From assembly GCF_003439925.1 (NCBI RefSeq), contig NZ_QQRR01000001.1, forward strand, positions 1,054,001 to 1,118,000: a stretch of DNA of 64,000 nucleotides. The letters run 5' to 3'. Shown here in pieces: positions 61,223 through 64,000 of the stretch. Within the stretch, counting starts at the first letter, position 1. Each line of letters opens with the position of its first letter. Origin of the DNA: Haloprofundus halophilus (GTDB lineage Archaea > Halobacteriota > Halobacteria > Halobacteriales > Haloferacaceae). The translations under genes were made by a program, and so were the position numbers. Under the pieces are notes generated by a model. That model saw nothing but the letters and a program-made list of their open reading frames with translations, ran no database searches and had not been told where the DNA came from.

Positions 61223-63405
61223 GCGTGTTGTTGCAGGCGGACGCGATAGGTGGCCTGACTGAGTTGCTTCCGAATCTAGTGACGGCTGAAGGGTTTGGAC
61301 TCACCCTCCTGGCCGTAGTCGTGCTTGGAGTTGTGGTGAAGAGCCTGTACAACCGTCGGACTGAATCGGAGGACGAGACCGTCGAGATGGCAGATGTGCT
61401 TGAACCGGAGACCGTCGAACGTGGGAGTGTGGAAGGTCGGGTACTCGACGATATCGCCGAACGCCACAAGAGTGCAATCGCACCGGCTGCTATCGAGTGG
61501 AATACGCGGAGCGCAGTCGTCGGCGAGCAATGGACACAGACGTTGTATATCGAGGAGTATCCAGACTACCCGAAGGATGGGTATCTGAACGAACTCTTCG
61601 ACCTCACGGACGTCGAGTTCGACCTTACGGTTCATATCACGCCGAAGAATCAGCAGGCTGCACGTGATGAACTGCAGAAGGTCGCAGACAGCCTCCAAGC
61701 CGATGCCGATCTCGAACGCTCCGTCCGTGGCGTCTATCTCCAAGACCGCGCGAGCGAAGCCGCAGCGACCTACACGGCCGTCGAGAGTGGGGCTCGCGTG
61801 TTCGCCCAAGCGATGTTCGTCACTGTCCGTGCGGATACGCAGGCAAAACTTCGCGAATCGGTTCGTCGTGTTCGCAGTACGCTTCGTGACCAACCGGCTG
61901 GCCTCATCCCGAAGACCGCCCTCTGTAAGCAGGATCTTGCGCTTCAGTCTGCAGCGCCTGTTGGGCCGAATCGGTTCGGTCGGGAAGCGATCGCGTTGGG
62001 TGGGGCCGTTGGAGCGTTACTTGCCTCACCGCATAACGCGACGATTCTTGAGGAAGGTGGCGTTGAGTTCGGCGTTCACAAAGACAACCGGAGTCCCGTT
62101 GTGATTGACCCGTTTGCTCGTGAGAACGGGTATGCAATGTTCACTATCGGCGATCCCGGCTCGGGCAAGTCGTTCGGGTCGAAACAGAACTTCATTCGCT
62201 CCATCGAACAGAGCGAGGACCGTATCGGTATCATCCTCGAACCACTGAATAACTGGACTGGGGTTGCGGAAGCCCTCGGTGCAGAACGAATTACGGTTGG
62301 TGGGAATATGGGACTGAATCCGTTGGAATTGAAGCCGACACCTGAGCGTGTTCGGCGAGCGATGGGAGAAGACGCCAGTCCATTCAAAGACAAAAAGGAC
62401 GATGCGCTGAGCTTCCTGATGAACTTCTTCGCACTCCGGGGTGTGGAGCTTGGGGATCGCCTTACAACGGTTGAGACGGCGCGGGATGAAGCGTATGCTC
62501 GCAAAGGAATTACTGACGAGATAGATACGCACGACAACGAGAGTCCGACGCTGCGTGATATGATGGACGTCTTCGAGGAGATGATCGACCAGCCTGAAGG
62601 CTTCGTCGTTCGCTCGGATGCTGAAGCCGGAAAGATTCGAGACGACGCGAAGTGGTTGCTGGATCAGTTCCGTCCGTTCGAGGAGGGTGGCCGGTATGCG
62701 AATCTCGGGAAACAAACGGAGTTTGATATTCGTGACGAGGACATCATTTACCTTGACTTCGGGCAGAAAGACGGCAGCGTCGGTGGCAGTACGAGTCTCA
62801 TCATGCAGCTTCTGATTTCGCTTGTGTATGAGCGGGCGAAGGAGACCGAGAAAGAGATCGTGTTCGTCATCGACGAAGCCCGCTATATCATGCAAGATAC
62901 GGCGACGCTGCAGTTCCTCGAAACGGTGTTCCGACATCACCGCCACCACGATCTCTCGATTCGGCTTGTGACGCAGACGGTCGACGAGTTCTTCCAGCAC
63001 GACGAGTCAGAGGCGATTCTCGATCAGTGTGCGGTCAAGCAGTTCCATCAACTCGATGGCATGGACGAACACTGGGCCAACGAATTCGGGTTGAACCATG
63101 CTCAGATGCGGTACGTTCAGAATGCGGTATTGGGGAGCGAGGAAGTCGGGTATTCTGAGGCGCTCGTTGGAGTGGATAACGACTGGCGAGGAATTGAGGT
63201 TCGAGCATTACCGAAGGAGCAGCAGGTTATCGACTTCGACGCGAAAGAGCAGTCGAAAGTGGAGTTGCCTGGGGTGACTGACGCAACTTCGCAAAACAAG
63301 TGTGACAAGACGGTCGAATCTCATGGCGAGGCCGATACGCACTCGAATCGAATACGTGCCGAGACTGACAGTGGGGGCTGTGGATTCACAGGTTCTCGGC
63401 GGTGA
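61219..63405 (+). CDS. VirB4/TraC-type secretion ATPase
   Basis: A 728-residue protein. An N-terminal helix (about 18-38) is followed by the VirB4 N-terminal domain ('YIEEYPDYPKDGYLNELFDL', 'MFVTVRADTQAKLRESVRRV'). The ATPase core has Walker A GDPGSGKSFGSKQ (about 311-323), then 'NMGLNPLELKPTPERV', 'RDEDIIYLDFGQKDGS', Walker B IVFVIDEARYIM (about 546-557) and 'IRLVTQTVDEFFQHDESEAI'. The last 60 residues are hydrophilic. VirB4 powers pilus or conjugation machines. It closes a tightly packed operon. Confidence 0.92.
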   Translation: MSVLLQADAIGGLTELLPNLVTAEGFGLTLLAVVVLGVVVKSLYNRRTESEDETVEMADVLEPETVERGSVEGRVLDDIAERHKSAIAPAAIEWNTRSAVVGEQWTQTLYIEEYPDYPKDGYLNELFDLTDVEFDLTVHITPKNQQAARDELQKVADSLQADADLERSVRGVYLQDRASEAAATYTAVESGARVFAQAMFVTVRADTQAKLRESVRRVRSTLRDQPAGLIPKTALCKQDLALQSAAPVGPNRFGREAIALGGAVGALLASPHNATILEEGGVEFGVHKDNRSPVVIDPFARENGYAMFTIGDPGSGKSFGSKQNFIRSIEQSEDRIGIILEPLNNWTGVAEALGAERITVGGNMGLNPLELKPTPERVRRAMGEDASPFKDKKDDALSFLMNFFALRGVELGDRLTTVETARDEAYARKGITDEIDTHDNESPTLRDMMDVFEEMIDQPEGFVVRSDAEAGKIRDDAKWLLDQFRPFEEGGRYANLGKQTEFDIRDEDIIYLDFGQKDGSVGGSTSLIMQLLISLVYERAKETEKEIVFVIDEARYIMQDTATLQFLETVFRHHRHHDLSIRLVTQTVDEFFQHDESEAILDQCAVKQFHQLDGMDEHWANEFGLNHAQMRYVQNAVLGSEEVGYSEALVGVDNDWRGIEVRALPKEQQVIDFDAKEQSKVELPGVTDATSQNKCDKTVESHGEADTHSNRIRAETDSGGCGFTGSRR

Positions 63406-63692
63406 ATAAAGATCGCATCAGGATGTCGTTGGTTACTAAGTCACGATGAGTATAGTGGAGCCGGAATTGACCCACAATCGGAAAGAGCAGTACAGCTGTG
63501 AAAGCCACACCGTTCAAAGGTGAACACTACTCGGAGTCAGGTTCTCGACTAGGTACCGTAATAAGCGTGAGATCATGACTACGCCTGAGTGTTGCGCGGT
63601 AGCAGCCTAACCAAGGTCGGGTGTCACAGACTTTTCTAAATTCGATAATGTATATGAAGAGGTCAAATACTTGCCCAGCGTATATTCTGGGT
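63406..63692. other. Spacer after VirB4, no gene seen
   Basis: 287 bp without a convincing open frame. It contains TATATG (63651-63656) about 37-42 bases before the ATG at 63693, a possible promoter. Short frames on the minus strand look like shadows. Confidence 0.5.
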
Positions 63693-63920
63693 ATGGACCC
63701 AGAAGGTTTTCAGCAAATGTTTGAAGCGATGCCAAATATTGGGGTTGTAGGCGGCTTCGGTATCGTTGATGATGCTGAGGTAACTCCACCTGAGACCACG
63801 ATTTATATTCGTGGCGAGAATGGTGGTGTCCGGGTTCCATTGGATGCGGTTGTTGCTCAGGATATGGCTGAATTGTTTGAGCGGTTGGCAAAGGACCTCG
63901 CCGTGAACGCTGGAAAGTGA
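63693..63920 (+). CDS. Small hypothetical protein of the element
   Basis: A 75-residue acidic protein: MDPEGFQQMFEAMPNIGVVG, then GIVDDAEVTPPETTIYIRGE and a helical end with DMAELFERLAKDLAV. The start ATG (63693) fits a downstream TATA-like stretch only loosely. No family is recognised. It lies after the VirB4 gene on the same strand. Confidence 0.55.
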   Translation: MDPEGFQQMFEAMPNIGVVGGFGIVDDAEVTPPETTIYIRGENGGVRVPLDAVVAQDMAELFERLAKDLAVNAGK

Positions 63921-64000
63921 TTGGACCCACCAAGAGAATCAGAAACCGGGCAACCGGACTTGATTGTCCTAGAAATGACCCCGCAGACAGCAACGAGCGA
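63921..64000 (+). CDS. Possible start of the next gene (truncated by window)
   Basis: Immediately after the preceding stop, a frame opens with TTG (63921) and stays open to the window edge (…IVLEMTPQTATS); an ATG lies at 63975. A GTG at 63917 opens another frame. The next gene in a T4SS operon would be expected to be a VirD4-like coupling ATPase, but nothing here shows that. Confidence 0.3.
   Translation, partial: MDPPRESETGQPDLIVLEMTPQTATS

Overview
The window is chromosomal DNA of a halophilic archaeon (class Halobacteria). The coding sequence is very GC-rich and the proteins are strongly acidic. GTG starts, short-leader or leaderless promoters and ATGA/GTGA overlaps are common. The gene content is archaeal: SMC-ScpA, L37Ae/RpoP/Pcc1/prefoldin beta, Pth2, TruD, a split GMP synthase glutaminase, HalOD1 and bat-type HTH regulators. 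The gene set fits a Haloferax/Halogeometricum-like lineage, but I cannot place the genus.

Region 1 (1-48 kb) is ordinary host chromosome. It runs in this order: smc-scpA; an MTA phosphorylase; a FemAB/GNAT transferase; a MATE exporter; TrmB and DUF7344-type regulators; DoxX and AEC membrane proteins; a phosphoribosyltransferase; a sulfonate/nitrate/thiamine-precursor type ABC importer (SBP-permease-ATPase); a methyltransferase-thiR-dcd operon; pth2 and truD; an information-processing cluster (rpl37ae-rpoP-pcc1-pfdB-DUF3194); DUF2070; the GMP synthase glutaminase; a LeuA/CimA-family synthase with a doubtful start; tRNA-Ser(CGA) with a duplicated 3' end; a MoxR/DUF58/DUF4129 cluster; a metallophosphoesterase; a sulfatase-GtrA pair; a Tat-exported subtilisin; and a PQQ-propeller lipoprotein.

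Region 2 (about 48.1 kb to the window end) differs in composition: it has lower GC and more relaxed codon use. It reads as an integrated or integrative plasmid-like element that continues past 64,000. A replication module comes first: an Orc1/Cdc6 ATPase, a RecA-fold protein without visible nucleotide-binding motifs, a small conserved protein, and a family B DNA polymerase with degenerate exonuclease and motif C residues. The Orc and RecA-like genes share a promoter element at nearly the same distance from the start codon. Next is an AT-richer cargo segment: a double-CxxC protein, a protein with two GIY-YIG-like halves, and a divergent DUF429 RNase H-fold protein. Last is a tight co-directional operon that resembles a type IV secretion/conjugation apparatus: a pilin-like small membrane protein, two exported proteins of unknown function, a VirB6/TrbL-like polytopic protein, a membrane protein resembling a VirB4 N-terminal module, and a VirB4-type ATPase.

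Most novelty lies in region 2. The best candidates are the tandem GIY-YIG protein and its neighbours, the RecA-fold/PolB pair with its shared operator, and the two unrecognised exported proteins in the secretion operon. In region 1 the notable points are a zinc-less L37Ae, a missing normal start in the LeuA-family gene, a stop-start coupled mini-ORF before truD, a tRNA-Ser 3' fragment duplication, and several intergenic tandem repeats.
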